From Fratercula arctica (taxonomy: Eukaryota > Chordata > Aves > Charadriiformes > Alcidae), in contig CANTUZ010000025.1 of the NCBI GenBank assembly GCA_947846985.1, forward strand, positions 8,244,100-8,308,099: a stretch of DNA of 64,000 bases, given 5' to 3'. The translations under genes and the position numbers were made by a program. The notes under the pieces were generated by a model. The model did not search any database. It saw nothing but the letters and a program-made list of their open reading frames with translations, and was not told where the DNA came from. Shown here in pieces: positions 35,302 to 48,566 of this stretch (its first letter is position 1; each line of letters starts with the position of its first letter).

Positions 35302-35949
35302 TGTCGCAGGCGGGTGATTTAGACCGCTTAAAGAACCACCACCAAGGTACCAGCAAAAGTGGTTTTATTGAAATATGATGTTGTAAAAGTGAGACTTAAC
35401 AAAGCTCGATGGCAAGGTTCACTCTATTACTTACTGCAGAGTATATAATAATGATTCAAAGTTACCAATACAAAATCAAAGTTACCAATGCAAAATCAAA
35501 GTTACCAATACAAAATCTTAGTGCACTATAATACAAAGTTATGCATGATATTGGTCAATTACCAAAGATCTGCAGTCGGTAAGAGGTCTCTCTGCCTCGA
35601 GGAGCAACCTTGAGAGGCATCCCAGCTCAAGGGGAGATCACCACCTTGCAGCCAACTGCTTAGCAGGGAGAGCTCAAAGAAGGCTCACTTAGGCTGTCAT
35701 ATTTATGAAGTAAAGTGGTCAGCTTGTAGTCAAATTATATGCGATGGAAAAGGTAAACATGAGACTTCTTGTTCCTACAACTTTCTTTTGTTCCTTGACA
35801 AGAGTCTTGGAAGAACCAGCTGCTATTCATGTGTTAATCACATGATTAGTGTTCAAGTTTCCAAGCTCATATGCATCGATGCTCACCATGTCACTCTGTG
35901 GGTTTTCAGATAACAAACTGGAACTAGGGAAGTTCTTGGCCTGGTTACA
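35302..35949 (-). mobile_element. Candidate LTR, antisense, unidentified family
   Basis: Starts TGTCGCAGGCGGGTG and ends GCCTGGTTACA. On the minus strand AATAAAAC (35369-35362) lies near the 3' end, and an AT-rich TATA-like CATAAATATG lies near 35700. No flanking duplication was found, so the ends are tentative. Confidence 0.5.
35457..35516 (+). repeat. 20-bp tandem repeat, three units
   Basis: Three adjoining units of CAAAGTTACCAATACAAAAT (35457-35476, 35477-35496 with one change A to G, 35497-35516) lie inside the candidate LTR. Confidence 0.9.
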
Positions 35950-37980
35950 GCCTAGGATTTTACTTCCTTTGGAGCCTGAACCAAACTAGCGCTAGTTTGG
36001 TCAAGGAATCAAGTGCATCTGTCACAGCTCTGTAGAATTGTAAGATTCTGATATAAAAGAGGAAAAAAATGAAAGATGTCTTCAGTAGCTCTTGGGAGAA
36101 GCTGGTGTGAGGGCCAAAAAAGGGAAATAAGGGAAAAGCTCTGCATTCCTGATGTGAGCTCTGGACCTTTTTCTTTGGTATCTGACTGATCAAATTTCAT
36201 ACTTTCTACCTGATCCTTTGTCTTAAGGTACAAGTTGCTAAACCTAAAGACTTCACAAGGCAATGGATGAGTAAATTATGTCTTCAGCTGTAGAACTTAC
36301 ATGATGCATTCAATTATGCCTTAACTAATTTGTTGATAAAAATAATATTTCTTAAGGCTTTTCCTTGGGATTTTTTCATGGAACCAAGGATGTTTGTTTC
36401 TTTTTTCTTCAGTTTCATAATAATAAAAGGCTTCAGAAAATGTTCACCAAGAGAATAATGACTATTTGGAATTTGCATTTTCCTTCTGAATGATCTTTTC
36501 AAGGGACCCTCACAAATATTTTACCAAAACACTTCCCATAATTTCTTTTGGGGGAAGATTCACTGCTGTGTGTGCTGCCTGTACACATTTGTTTGTGTTT
36601 GGCTCTTTGGGGAACTAAAACTGAACAGACCAATTTCAAGGATACCTTGATGACTGATAATGCCTGAATATCAATAAATACTGGTCTGATTTAGTTTTTT
36701 TGTCTTAACACCCAAGGAAAGAAGCAGATATAAAAAAACAACAAACACTATGTACTCATGAACAGTTAGTCTGTCATGAACATTTGGGTGCATTCAAGAA
36801 AGGGCATCAGAGAAGTGGGCTCATATTATATTTACAGGATGCTATTTCGTTTCAGTCCTCATCAGTCCTTGATGCTTCAGAGAATGCAAAGACATCATCT
36901 GGCATCTCAGGGCTTTGTCATACCTACAGCTAAGTGAATAATTTGAATTTTGGAAGGACTTTCTTGTTCAGTCATAGCTTCCAATGACACCTCTGCTGCA
37001 ATGCCAGCGTAAAGCATTTCCACCTTCCACACGCACATACTCCCATACCATAGTGCACCCCCTTATTTGAGTCTGTTCAATCTTTCTGGCAATAGCTAGA
37101 AAAAAAATTATTCCTTTTATCCTGCCCCATTTTCCTGTTCAGCTGTACAGTGCAGCCCCATGAAAACCTGTGTCAGCACAGCTGGGTGGGGGGAAGTAAC
37201 TAGATGAAATCTCCAGTACTGCCATTCCAGGAAAGTATGTAGGTTTATTTCAGGGGTGATGAACTCAGTTGAGCCCTTCCTCAGCAGAAAAAAGGGATTT
37301 CAAAGCAGTTTACCCTAACAGCTGCTGCTGTGACACAGCCGGGCATGAGCTCAGATATGTGGCCAAATTAATTATCAGAGCCACCAGAGAGGTTGCAGGA
37401 AGCCCCAGAATATGCTTATGTTTCATCCGTAGCCATATGGGGGAAGGCAGGGGCAGGCGCAGTGGCTCTCAGATCAGGGGGCCAAGCAGATCGTGAGGGA
37501 AACAGAGCTGGGAGCCAGGAGCCAAGAGCTGGGATCCTGCCTTCCTTGGTGAAGGCAAGACAGGAACCTCCCAGGGACCTGGTAAGGCTGAGAAGAAGCT
37601 GGAAAGTTCAGTGATTCTCAGCTCTCAGGAGCTGCCTCCAAATATCATCCCTAATTTCTTAAGTGTTGCCTGTCTGTTCAATAAACTCATTCTGTTCAAC
37701 CTTAAAGTGTATCTAATATTAAGATCTGTTTCAGGTGCAGAAGGCAGCAAGTCCCTGAAGTTGCCTTACTTAGGGAGGCATGATCATGAAACAGAAAAGC
37801 TGGCTTATCTTCATCACCAAATGCTTCCCGCTAAGTGTCAAGGTTGGTTTGCAACCCAAGAAGACGAAGTGTTTGTCAAAAAGATGATAAAATTGCCGAT
37901 TTCCCATCACTAATGGCAAGGCCATGGCTAATATTTCCTGTTCCAGGGTTATGGCTTATCTGTGTCCTGTTTCTTTTCTA
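35950..37980. other. No recognisable feature
   Basis: About 2 kb of unassigned sequence. No exon could be supported. Confidence 0.4.
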
Positions 37981-39062
37981 TGTATATTGGGTTTGCATGG
38001 CAAAGTTTTGGTAGCGGGAGGGCTACAGGGTTGGCTTCTGTGAGAAGATGCCAGAAGCTGCCCCCATATTGGACAGAGCCAGTGCCAGCTGACTGCAAGA
38101 TGGACCTGCCGCTGGACAAGGCTGAGCCAGTCAGTGACAGTGGTAGCGCCTCTGTGATAACATATTTAAGAAGGGGGAAAAAACTGCTACGCAACAGCAG
38201 CTGGAAGAGACGAATGAGAATATGTGAGAGCAACAACCCTGCAGACCCCAAGGTCAGTGAAGAAGGAGGGGGAGGGGATGCCTCAGGCGATGGAGCAGAG
38301 ATTCCCCTGCAGCCTGTGGTGAAGACCATGGTGAAGCAGCTTGTCCCCCTGCAGCCCATGGAGGTCCATGGTAGAGCAGATATCCACCTGCAGCCCGTGG
38401 AGGACCCCATGCCAGAGCAAGCGGATGTACCCGAAGAGGCTGTGACCCAGTGGAGAGCCCACACTGGAGCAGGCTCCTGGCAGGACCTGTGACCTTGGGG
38501 AGAGGGGAGCCCACACTGGAGCAGTTCATTCTTGAAGGACTGCACCTCGTAGAAAGGACACATGGAAAGGACACATGCTGGAGCAGTTCATGAAGAACTG
38601 CAGCCCGTGGGAAGGACCCACGTTGGAGAAGGTCATGGAGGACTGTCTCCCATGGGAGGGACCCTACGCTGGATAGGGGAAGAGTGTGAGGAGGAAGGAG
38701 TGTCAGACAACATGTGATGACCTGACTGCAACCCCCATTCCCTGTCTCCCTGCACCACTCAGGGGGAGAAGGTAGAGAAATCAGGAGTGAAGTTGAGCCT
38801 GGGAAGAAGAGAGGGGTCAGGGGAAGGTGTTTTAAGATTTGGTTTTATTTCTCATTACCCTACTCTGATTTGATTGGCAATAAATTAATTTCCCTGAGTT
38901 GAGTCTGTTTTGCCTGTGATGATAATTGGTGAGTGATCTCCCTGTCCTTATCTCAACCCACAAGCCTTTTTTTATATTTTCTCTCCCCTGTTCAACTGAG
39001 GAAGGGGAGTGATAGAGTGGCTTGGTGGACACCTGGCATCCAGCCAAGGTCAACCCACGACA
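37981..39062 (+). mobile_element. Family F solo LTR (avian ERV-L-like)
   Basis: Runs from TGTATATTGGGTTTGCATGG to TCAACCCACGACA, 1082 bp. CATATTTAAGAAGGGG (TATA-like, near 38160) and AATAAA (38879-38884) are in order. The U3/R part 38290-38660 is built of degenerate repeats around CCCTGCAGCC(C/T)(A/G)TGG and TGGAGCAGTTCATG. I recognise this as a common avian LTR type. No perfect target duplication was seen (TTCTA on the left, CTATA on the right). Confidence 0.75.
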
Positions 39063-39255
39063 CTATATCTGCTCTAGAACTATTATAATGGTACTTGATT
39101 AGTGACTCAGTGGCTTTAAAATAGACCTTTGATGCTCTAACATTGATGTTATACTATAATCTAAATGGAAATGTTTTAACTCAGACCTGAATTGTGGTGG
39201 CTTTTTAACTCCTCCTCTGACTAAAATAATTAATACAATAAATTGACACTGAAAT

Positions 39256-39367
39256 ATCTCAACCCACAAGCCTTTTCTCATATTTTTCTCCCCCTGTCCA
39301 GCTGAGGAGGGGAAGTGATAGAATGGCTTGGTGGGCACCTGGCATTCAGCCAGGGTCAACCCACCAC
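39256..39367 (+). mobile_element. Family F LTR 3'-end fragment
   Basis: Repeats the last about 110 bp of the preceding LTR (CTCAACCCACAAGCC, GGCTTGGTGGGCACCTGGCA, GGTCAACCCACCACA). Confidence 0.8.
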
Positions 39368-40024
39368 ACTGTAATTCCCTCTTTCCCTGCTCCACTGTGA
39401 ACCTTACCACCAGTTTCCCCTGCTGATGTTCTGATGGAGTTTGAAAACCAGTACGTACTCTACACACAGCTTACGATGTGCCCACTGGACCAGGCTGCTT
39501 CATTCTTTTTGTTTCTATGGCAAACACATGCTAGTTTAGCTGTGGTGTCTGCTTTCATTTTTTTGGTGAAGTTACCCTGCTTTTAGTTTTACTACAGTTT
39601 TGAGTTTTGCAAGCTTATTGCATATTATACTACATGTCTGTGAATTAGAAAACTATATCCTGATATGAAAAATAGCAGTAACCAATAGTAATAGTAAATT
39701 GTATAGGAAATACTAGTTAGTCCACTAGTAATCAATAACTAATTATGCATAGCAATTAATCAGTTGTACAAGAAACATGAGCATATATATGATCGATTTA
39801 AGTGGTGCTATAGCTTTTGCAACTTCGTGCAACTTCTCACCACCAGAAGTGGGTTGGGACCAGGTGGGATCAGCTGAGACTCTCAGCAAGTTTCCCCGTC
39901 AGCCTAATCAAAGCTCTGACATCTGAACAAGATGCCAGAAGGAGTCATTACCCAGCTTTTGTGTTTGATTTCAGCCATCTCTACTGTGCTGGAGGTATTT
40001 GACGACACCTGTCAGTTAATTAAA
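39368..40024. other. No recognisable feature
   Basis: About 650 bp of AT-rich sequence preceding a CR1. Nothing supported. Confidence 0.4.
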
Positions 40025-40483
40025 GTTCAGTTTTCCAAAGAGAGAAGCAAGGAGCAAGAAATCAGGCAAAGGAGGCAGGAAACCTGCATGGATGAGCAAG
40101 GAGCTTCTGGAAAAACTCAGATGGAAGAAGGAAGCTTACAGAAGGTGGAAAAAGGGACTGGCCACTTGGGAGAAGTATAGGAGCATTGTCAGAGTATGCA
40201 GGGACGCAACGAAGGCGGCCAGGGCCCACTTGGAATTAAATCTGGCAAGGGACATCAACGACAATAAGAAGGGCTTCTTCAAGTACATCAGTAGAAAAAG
40301 GAAGACTAGGGGAAATATGAGCCTGCTGCTTGAATGAGGTGGGTGCCCTGGTGATGGAGGATGCAGAGAAGGTGGAGTTACTGAATGTTGCCTTTGCTTC
40401 AGTCTTTACTGCTAAGGCTGGCCCTCAGGAACCCCAGACCCTGAAGGTAGGAGAGAGAGGCCTGGAGTAAGGAAGACTCTCCC

Positions 40484-41766
40484 TTGACTGAGGAGGATGG
40501 GGTTAGAATCCATTTAGGCAAACTTGACACCCACAAATCCATGGGCCCTGATGGTATGCGCCCACGAGTGCTGAGGGAGCTGGCAGATGTTATTGCGAAG
40601 CCACTCTCCATCATCTTTGAAAGGTCCTGGAGAACAAGAGAGGTGCCTGAGGACTGGAGGAAAGCCAATGTCACTCCAGTCTTCAAAAAGGGCAAGAAGG
40701 AGGACCTGGGAAACTACAGGCCAGTCAGCCTCACCTCCATCCCTGGAAAGGTGATGGAACAGCTCGTTCTGGATGTCATCTCTAAGCATCTAGAAGAAAA
40801 GAAGGTTATCGGGAGTGGTCAGCATGGATTCACCAAGGGGAAATCATGCTTGACCAATCTGATACCTTTCTATGATGGAATGACTGGATGGACAGATGAG
40901 GGGAGAGCAGTGGATGTTTTCTGCCTCAACTTCAGCAAGGCTTTTGACACTGTCTCCCACAGCATCCTCATAGGTTAGCTTAGGAAGTGTGGGTTAGATG
41001 AGCGGACAGTGGAGTGGATTGAAAACTGGCTGAATGGCAGAGCTCAGCGGGTTGTGATTAGTGGCACAGAGTCCAGTTGGAGGCCTGTAACTAGCTAGCA
41101 GTGTTCCCCAGGGGTCAGTACTGGGTCCAGTCTTATTCAATATATTCATCAACGATCTGGATGAGGGGACAGAGTGTACCCTCAACAAGCTTGCTGATGA
41201 CACAAAACTGGGAGGGGTGGCTGACACACCAGAAGGCTGTGCTGCCATACAGCGAGACCTGGACAGGCTGGAGAGTTGGGAGGAGAGGAACCTAATGAAA
41301 TTCAACAAGGGCAAGTGTAGGGTGCTGCACCTGGGGAGGAATAACCCCATGCACCGGTACAGGTTGGGGGCTGACCTGCTGGAGAGCAGCTCTGCAGAGA
41401 GGGACCTGGGAGTCCTAGTGGACAACAGAATGACCATGAGCCAGCAATGTGCCCTTGTGGCCAAGAACGCTAACGGTATCCTGGGGTGCATTAAAAAGAC
41501 CAAGGCCAGCAGGTCGAGGGAGGTCATCCTCCCCCTCTACTCTGCCCTGGTGAGGCCGCATCTGGAGTACTGTGTCCAGTTCTGGGCTCCCCAGTTCAAG
41601 AAGGACAGGGAACTGCTGGAGAGTCCAGCAGAGGGCTGCAAAGATGATGAAGGGACTGGAGCACCTCTCTTATGAGGCAAGGCTGAGAGACCTGAGTCTC
41701 TTTAGCCTGGAGAAGAGAAGACTGAGAGGGGATCTCATCAATGCTTATAAAAATCTAAAGGGCAGG
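40484..41766 (+). pseudogene. CR1 ORF2 reverse transcriptase, broken
   Basis: 40484-40978 encodes [53 protein letters not shown] and box A (FCLNFSKAFDTVSHSIL, where the usual LDF aspartate reads LNF). A stop follows, then tandem stops near 41095. Another frame resumes with the box [10 protein letters not shown] at 41190-41216, [20 protein letters not shown] and [19 protein letters not shown], to [12 protein letters not shown]. The aspartate change in box A and several frame breaks make it inactive. Confidence 0.8.
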
Positions 41767-42251
41767 TGTGGGAAAGCAACAGAAGATCGGCAAGGAGGAC
41801 TGTAAATATGCTCAAGTGACTTGTACCTGGGGTGCTGGGAAATACATATATCACACTAATTGTTATTCAGTCTTTGATGCTTGCAAGTAAAACACTTGCA
41901 CTTAGATGTCATAAGTCTGCGATGGACTCAGGGACACCTTATCTAGCTGCTTGAGAATCCTGGCCTGTTGTTGAAGAAGATCAAAGCACAGTGGGAAAAC
42001 TATGCCTATTTGAACCCTTGAAATACCAGTGAGAACAGGGAGTCCACGTGCGCTCTTGCTAACAAGGACTCTCTCGCTGCCAAGGACTCTTACTAACAAG
42101 GACTCTCTCTCACTCTGTGGTGCCCGCGTCCCCTGCTTGTGTGCCTCTACCCGGGTGTTGCTTCTGTAAGGTATGGAGATTAAACGTGCTCTTTGCCTTT
42201 CATCCATGGTTTTGTGGTCGTTCCTGTGTCCTGCCTGCTTTGGCTCACACA
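41767..42251 (+). mobile_element. Family D solo LTR inserted in CR1
   Basis: 485 bp, from TGTGGGAAAGCAAC to GGCTCACACA, with TGTG...CACA inverted ends. The flanks GCAGG (41762-41766) and GCGGG (42252-42256) are a 5-bp duplication with one change. It contains two CTAACAAGGACTC units separated by CTCTCGCTGCCAAGG (about 42058-42110) and an ATTAAA signal near 42179. The same LTR occurs at 58257 and, in pieces, inside both proviruses. Confidence 0.85.
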
Positions 42252-42559
42252 GCGGGTGTCAGGAGGATGGGGCCAGGCTCTTCTCAGTGGTGCCCAGTGA
42301 CAGGACAAGGGGCAATGGGCACAAGCTAGAACACAGGAAATTCCATCTCAACATGTGGAAAAACTTCTTTACTTTGAGGGTGGCAGAGCACTGGAACAGG
42401 CTGCCCAGAGAGGTTGTGGAGTCTCCGTCTCTGGAGATATTTAAAACCCGCCTGGATGCATTCCTGTCCAGCATGCTCTAGGTGAACCTGCTTTGGCAGG
42501 GGGGTTGACTAGATGATCTCTGAAGGTCCCTCCAATCCCTACCATTCTGTGATTCTGTG

Positions 42560-45500
42560 AGTTGTTTTTCAGACAAATTATTATGATCATTTATTACCTG
42601 CCATTTTGATGATTCTGTAATTTTTATTTTTGTTCTGTGATAAATATTCAGTCATACCCTTTCCTATTGCCTCAGGCTGTTTTAATAAGTGAGCTTTACA
42701 TAATGTTTTATTTAAATATATACCAGTGCCCACCTATAGCTGTGAGTGTCCAAGGCATGTGCAATGGCTAGCAGGTCCTGACAGCCAGACTGGATGACAG
42801 GATGGCTTCTACTGCTCTCACGCACAAAGGGGAGGCCTCCCCAAGCACCTGCACCCCACCAACAGTGAGAGGTGTCCCAGGGCAGGGGGAGGCTCAGCCT
42901 GGACATCTCCCATGGGAGAGGAGCTGAGATTGCCCTTGCTCAAGCTCACCAGGAGTGCTCAGGAGCAGGCTGTAGTCTCCAACCTGACATTGGGCTCCAG
43001 GAGCCTGGGCAAGGCAGAGCTGAGGATGTGACCGCAGTGAAGGAGGAGATCTGTGGGGCTGTGTTGGTGCCTGTGAGCTTAAAGGCCAGAAGATGTTTCT
43101 CCTCCAGCTCTAGGGGGTCTCAGCTCCTGGCAGGAGGTGGTACTGCAGAGCAACATGCTGCCTTTGGGGAATCTCCAACTGCCAGCCCCAGGGTGGAACT
43201 GTGCATAGTGGGAAGTCCATGAGCAATGCATCCTGCATTAAACAGGCATTACACACTTGACCTAAAGGAAACGAGTCTTTCAAAATGCTGTGTGAGTCCT
43301 GGTGAGGGGCACTGAGTACCAGTGTATAGATGAAAGGCAAATTTTGGTTATAAAACTGCTTGCTGTCCTGTTGAGGTGCAAAGTTATAAAAAAAACTATT
43401 AGTCAACACTGTAATTGATGGCTTGATGGTAATTTGCAGCAGCATAGTACCGTACCATGAATATCAATTTTATTCAAAAGAACAGATAATGAAAACATTT
43501 AATTTTGTAATGACTCATGTAATACACTGCATTTCCTTTAATAGGAAATGTTGTGCATACAAAATCCATAGTTGCTATGATTAGTTGTTGCTGATCTTTA
43601 AAGATAAGAAGCAAAGTGGGGAAAAAAAGTGAAAACTGTGTCAATTTATCAAAAGAAAGTTATTCAGATAACAGAAGTAATGAGTCTCTGAATAAAAATT
43701 ACTATAATGAATCACTTCCTTGAAGTATAATTTAGCTTTTGTTTAGAACTGATTAAGTACAGCTTTGAGATCCTAAGAAATGTGCATTTGATGAAGGAAA
43801 GTGAAATTTCTTTAAGCTCTTAAAAATGAGTTTGGTCCCTGTTACATAATTGCTGCCACGTGTATTCCAGTGGAGTTCGGAGCCTTTTACACCCTATGTG
43901 CACAAAATAATGTGGTCTCTAGAATGCATAAAATCCACTTGGTGTGTGAAGCCAGTGCAGTGTAATGGTCCTGAAGATGTATTTTAAATTTGCAGAACTA
44001 GATATTCAGTAGGAAGCAGGTTATATGAACCTAATGTGTTCTGCACATCTACTTTCCTTACTATTCAGGTGACTCCTTCCTAACTACTGATCAAAACTCA
44101 ATGTGATCAGCCCTCCACCAAGAGAAAGCAGAGCACGATTTCGTAGAGTCAATGTTAGGCGAGCAGATAGTTAGAAGACATTTAAAAGGTCTTTTAGCCT
44201 GCCATTCAGAGAGACCACACTTGTCTTAACTCTGATTTTCATTGTCTGTCATGAAAGATAAAAATCAGCATTAGTTTAACAGAACAATTCTAACTTAAAA
44301 AAATTATTGTGCATTGTTACGGGAAGTTGCACATTGCTGCCAACAAATCTGTGATTTTTTGTCACTGCTTCAAGAACAAAGAATCTAATTTTGGGAACAG
44401 ATGGTCACCTCACAAAGCAATAAATCATTGTAACATCTCACTATCTTCAGTCTTTTTAAGTTACAATTGTCCTTCTGAGTTTTTACCTCCAAAGCTAGCA
44501 ATTCTAACTTTAATAAAACATTTCTACTGCACCTTTATTTATTGAAAATAATCCTTAAATCCTGAACAGTTTTCTTACTGTTAAAAATCCTGAAGAGCTT
44601 GAACAAGTCTGTATCAAGACCTATTTTGCACAGCTCTTAGCATGTGTTCTGTCTTGGTAGGTCCCATAGCAATGTTCCCCTTTCCATTGCCAGAAAACTC
44701 TTGACAAACATTATTTCAACTGACTGATTCTTTCAAATGCCCAGGGCATTTCTGTAGGGGCAGGTGTCTAGCTTTTTTCCACACTACCTCCAGCATATTT
44801 CCATCATCTCTTCTGGGTAGTTATAACAACAAAGAATTACCACTCTCTGATAAATCTCTGCAATTCTTATTAATTTATTACATTTATACCTGGTAAAGAT
44901 GGAAATAACATTTAAGCTGAAGATTTATCGCATGGTCTTTGGTAGAAGACTTTTAATCTTAATCTTAATTAAGGCGGGAAATTCAGCCTCCTTCTGGGCA
45001 ACTCACTACATTATTTTTTCCAAACAGCCACCCTGAATTTCATGTTAGTACAGAAATGCAGAAATTGATTCATGTCCTGTATCTCTCAGTCTTCCAAAGT
45101 TGAGAGTACAGTTAGAATTGCTGATTTTTTCCCCTTCCCTGCAAATAACAATTTTTAACCCTAGGTTCCTTTGTAGTTTTTGTGATGCTGAAGAGTTTTT
45201 CAGTCATTGCTTGAGTGTTGGCTAACCCATCAGTTCAAGTTCAGTGGTTTTCTTTCTAAATCTAGCATGGTGCTCCTATGCTGTGCAGTGCTATTGTGGT
45301 ATCATGCCACCTTTTACATCACTTCTCTAGGGAAAAGTCAGTGGTGATGCCAAATCAAAAAGATGAAGTTGTTCGTTCTTGGACACCAGAGTCTGCACTA
45401 AGCTATTCACTTCTGACAATTTTGTGGTTTTTAATGCTAATTGTGAGTATTGGTTATTTTGCCTATGGTGCAAGATGTTAGGGTGTCTAAATCCTGGACA

Positions 45501-48125
45501 TACAATTTCTTCTCAAAGCCAACATTTGCATACAGTGCCTCTTCACAGAATTTTGTTCCATTCCTATTGTTAGGAGCTTGATTTTTTTAATTCTAAGGAG
45601 GCTTTCCAACTCTAAGCCTCAAGGCTACAACCTTGTTAATTGATAAGTGTTCTTTTCTTGCTTCTTTCAACAGATATTCATGTTATTCACATATTTCTTA
45701 TCCTGCTTTCTTTTCCTCCTTTTACAAACTTTCAGTTGTTTTTTTTTTTTCTTGCAGTGCTTTCATTGCCTTGATTTCCTTTCTTTTCATTCATGAGGAT
45801 CGTTATTTCCTTACTTCTCCAGAAATAAACCCTGGAGGAGTTGTGACATTTGATATCTATGAGATATTTTCTTGTGACTGAAGTTCTGCAACTCCTGAAA
45901 TTACAAAGGCCTCCATAAATACAGGTGCATAGATTGAAGTGACTATTGATTTTCTGCATGAGGTAGAGCTTAAAGCACAGATCAAAGAACGACTAGCTGG
46001 CTGGGGTCTGGGTTTTTTCAAGACAGCCAGCAGTATGGAGTGATGTAATTGACAGTGCTGTTCAAATTTATGTTGATTAAAAGGAGTAGGTGAAGTGACA
46101 ACTGGTTCCAGTAAAACCACCATGTACTCAAGTATTGTGCACAAGGCAATAGTAATAGATGGTGCTGTCATATGCAAAGTGTTTTTCATTCTCCTCCATC
46201 TATAACAGTAAGTTTCCTTAGTAATACAGTCCACGTATACTTTGGGAGGAGAAATCTCAAATCTCTTAATGTTAAGTATCTTTTCTATAAGGCTTTGCTG
46301 TTTTGGAGGTATTTAATTCATGTTAGGACTGAAAAAAAAAGTACCACATAAAGCTGAAAGGTGGGACATGCCACTATGAAAGCAAGAGATTGTGAGTTTA
46401 TCTTCATTAGTGATCTAGTCCTGTGCTGTTGGACCTAAAATCTGTCGTTGATGTTTCAACTCCTCCCGTGTTTCTCAGTGACCAAGGATCATCATTTTAA
46501 AGACCTCTCCCTCTCCCCAGTTTGAAGGTGGGTAGGTACGGTCTGTGGGAGCCCCTGAGCTTGTTCCCAAACTGCCCAGTCCAGTAACCCACCCTGTTTC
46601 ACCAAAGGATGCCTGGGAAAGGCCGGTGGGGCTGGACACAGTTAGGGCTGCCTTGGCAGGGACAGGCACCCAAAAAGGACAAGCTGAGTGGGATGTTGGG
46701 GGACAGAGATCCTCTGTCACTGCAAGTTTCCTCAGGAAAAAAGCTATTTCATTGAGCCCTGATTTTTTTTCCTGATTCAATGTCTCTGGCACTGGATGGC
46801 CACACCAGCATCGCACCAGGGCCCTGGGAAGCCTGTGGGGGGGTCACACAGGAACATGGTGGCCAAGGACACCCCCCCTCACCCAGGGCCCCAAGCCAGG
46901 GCCGCTCCATGCCTCAGAGTAGCCAGCAGCAGTTTTGTCTTATTCTTTTTGTAACAAAGCAAAACATTCCCACAACCTCCACCTTTTCCATAAACACAGG
47001 GTGGACACACTCACCCAAGTCTGACCAGGTTGCCAAGCACATCTCTTAATGAGTCAGTCACTAAAACTGAGTTCCCCAAACCCTACAGAGGGAGAGTGAG
47101 ACTTTCTGTAGTTTTCACACACTTCAATTGGGGGGATTAACTTCAGAGCTGCCGAATACTCAAGGCATTTGATTTTTGGTGACTGACTATGAGGTTAAGA
47201 GACAGAAATCAGCTCTGAAGATCTCAGTCATGCAGCTGGATTAATCAGTGTTGACCATTAATTGAACATCAGAGGAGAAATGGTTTGCTCCCATTTTTGG
47301 CAGGTAGCACTCCCAGAAACTGTATGAATCAGTCCATGTGCCTCCAAGCTAGGACAGAACTCTGGTCCTCTGCTGTGCTGTGCTTCCTAGAGCTCTTCAG
47401 GCTTACAGTCCTCTTCTGGGTCACCAAAGGTCTGGAAAAAATTAACCTATATTTGTATTTCCCTGCCTCCATGGGTCAGCAGGACACCTGACAAAAAAAC
47501 TTAAGCAAGGAAGGTGTCAGTAAGTGTACAACTGGAACATACTCTACATGAAGGTGTATGCAACATTGGCAAACGGCAAACCAAATTTCTGCCCATAATG
47601 TTACTTTAATAGTCCACATTTTTACAGCAACATTTGTTCAAAATTATCATTTCCACAAAACTGAACAAGACTTAGAAAGTTTAACCAGAATGTTAAAAGA
47701 GCTCTTCAAAAAAATACAACATAATAATGTTTTGCCAACTCTTTGAATGTATTTATTCATGTCGGGATTTGTGTAAAGAAGTTTCCATGCTATAATTTTT
47801 TATTAAAAGCATGTAATTAGAAAGAAATAGTACATTTATCGTCATAAACAAACAAGTAGTTTCTACACACACTAATGTTGGATTTCCTGTTACAAAACTG
47901 GAAGCATATTCCACCATCTTATTTTTTTGTTTATACTTGATATAAAAGGATAAAGTTGCTGCATTAAGTTTATACTTATTGTGGGTTTCATATGTCCTCA
48001 GACTAGATACACAGAGAGTTTGTGACAGTTTCCCTAATAAAATTTATATTGGAAACATAGCCTTCTGTTCTTGCTATTGATTTTGGATGTAGTAAATGAG
48101 CTTAAATACTGCAGAAAAAAATATT
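42560..48125. other. No recognisable feature
   Basis: 5.6 kb with no repeat ends or coding exons that I can support. It is AT-rich, apart from GC-richer patches near 42740-43210 and 46480-46940 that give short open frames without domains. Most likely intergenic or intronic single-copy DNA. Confidence 0.4.
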
Positions 48126-48131
48126 ACAGTA

Positions 48132-48544
48132 TGCCGGGTCTCTAAGTTGACTCTGAGTCGTGTGGGCAACGGGAAAGACGAACACACCAATATGATGCAA
48201 GTCAATTCCAACTTTATTCAGCCTAAGTGTTACATTTATAGTATTATGCTTTCTGTTCACGTGCTCTAACTCCTATTGATTGGCTGCATGCTATCTTCAC
48301 GAGCTGTCCATGCGCAGGCAGCATCCTGCTGATAGGTTGAAGGTCGATTGCCACGCGCTTCTCAGTGTCTTCTAACTGGTCGTCTCTGACTGTTCACGCG
48401 GAGCAGCAGCTTTGCTTTTCACATTCCTTTCCTTGCTGGTATCTCCTGACACTTGCTTATCTTTTCTCTCAAGGTGCCTCTCACGGATACAGCTTTGTCT
48501 CATCAAGGCCAAACAGATTCCCTATGCTACTCTCTATCTCCACA
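48132..48544 (-). mobile_element. P1 3' LTR (family C)
   Basis: TG at 48132 and CA at 48544 on the plus strand. On the minus strand U3 begins TGTGGAGATAGAGAG directly after the polypurine tract. CTATAAA and AATAAA sit about 23 bases apart, so R is very short as in alpharetroviral LTRs. Confidence 0.9.
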
Positions 48545-48566
48545 ATTCCCCCTTTTTTATTTTTTC
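48545..48566 (-). other. P1 polypurine tract
   Basis: The minus strand reads AAATAAAAAAGGGGGAAT immediately before the 3' LTR's TG. A second copy (AAGAAAAAGGGGGAATCC) lies at about 48725-48742, just 3' of env. Confidence 0.85.

Larger units (their letters stand above)
40025..42559 (+). mobile_element. CR1 LINE split by a solo LTR
   Basis: Part 1 is 40025-41766 and part 2 is 42252-42559. The reading resumes across the inserted LTR (AAAGGGCAGG then TGTCAGGAGGATGGGGCC). Part 2 ends with the terminal repeat CCATTCTGTGATTCTGTGA. It is a different CR1 subfamily from 25396 (RT box LADD, other 3' terminus). Confidence 0.9.

Noticed and set aside
37962..38492. 176-codon plus-strand frame
   Set aside because: Lies within the repetitive LTR of family F; no domain and no start context.
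46475..46816. Overlapping frames in a GC-richer patch
   Set aside because: No domain, no splice signals or conservation evidence; composition explains them.
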